23,605 nucleotides of DNA from an uncultured Riemerella sp. GTDB lineage: Bacteria; Bacteroidota; Bacteroidia; Flavobacteriales; Weeksellaceae. Below are positions 23,569 to 23,605 of this stretch, in pieces (positions within the stretch are counted from its first letter, which is position 1; each line of letters starts with the position of its first letter). The stretch spans positions 1 through 23,605 of the forward strand of contig CALHQK010000029.1 in NCBI GenBank assembly GCA_938037185.1, read 5' to 3'. A model generated the notes under the pieces. That model was not told where the DNA came from. It ran no database searches and worked only from the letters and a program-made list of their open reading frames with translations. Position numbers and translations under genes: made by a program.

Positions 23569-23605
23569 CATTTCGTTTTATTCAATTTTTTTCGGATGGT
23601 AGTTT

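Overview
The window comes from a low-GC member of the Bacteroidota, most probably a flavobacterium of the Chryseobacterium/Riemerella/Weeksellaceae type. The clues are a DUF3467 gene after rpoC, a trigger factor with a much eroded prolyl-isomerase domain, few Shine-Dalgarno sequences, and Bacteroidota-type -7 boxes (TAnnTTTG) in nearly every intergenic gap. The genus is an inference from protein flavour. I see no insertion sequence, prophage, CRISPR array, tRNA or rRNA. This is mainly a housekeeping segment.

Layout. At the left edge (minus strand) lie a truncated ClbS/DfsB-type four-helix-bundle gene, a terminator, and tig. A 514-base divergent gap (1780-2293) separates tig from rpoB. It holds both promoters and an rpoB leader of about 315 nt with extensive potential RNA structure. 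rpoB, rpoC and a DUF3467 gene follow, with a long inverted repeat between rpoC and the DUF3467 gene and a strong terminator at the end. rplJ-rplL, the usual upstream partners of rpoB, are absent. Next come an orphan three-helix membrane protein (+) and a YhcC/TIGR01212-type radical SAM protein (-). Divergent from the latter is a two-gene NatA/NatB-type ABC exporter (+), whose stop codon overlaps that of a convergent O6-alkylguanine-DNA alkyltransferase (-).

The middle right holds a ferrous-iron uptake operon, feoA-feoB plus a 44-residue Cys-rich membrane protein gene that is easily missed. A DUF4265 gene with glmM (phosphoglucosamine mutase, a cell-wall precursor enzyme) follows, ending in a 17-bp terminator shared with a convergent RDD membrane protein. 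The right end has an unrecognised internally duplicated protein followed by a large TPR protein with an apparent TTG start. It meets, tail to tail and with no intervening base, an RlmL/TrmN-type THUMP RNA methyltransferase (-). A promoter for a gene beyond the window sits at 23561.

The strongest candidate for something undescribed is the rpoBC leader. Other -7 boxes lie 14-53 nt from their start codons, but the only good box upstream of rpoB lies 323 nt away. The RNA it would produce can close a 16-bp helix that begins at the predicted 5' end. This is compatible with a leader that controls RNA polymerase synthesis, or with a separate small RNA such as a 6S-like RNA.
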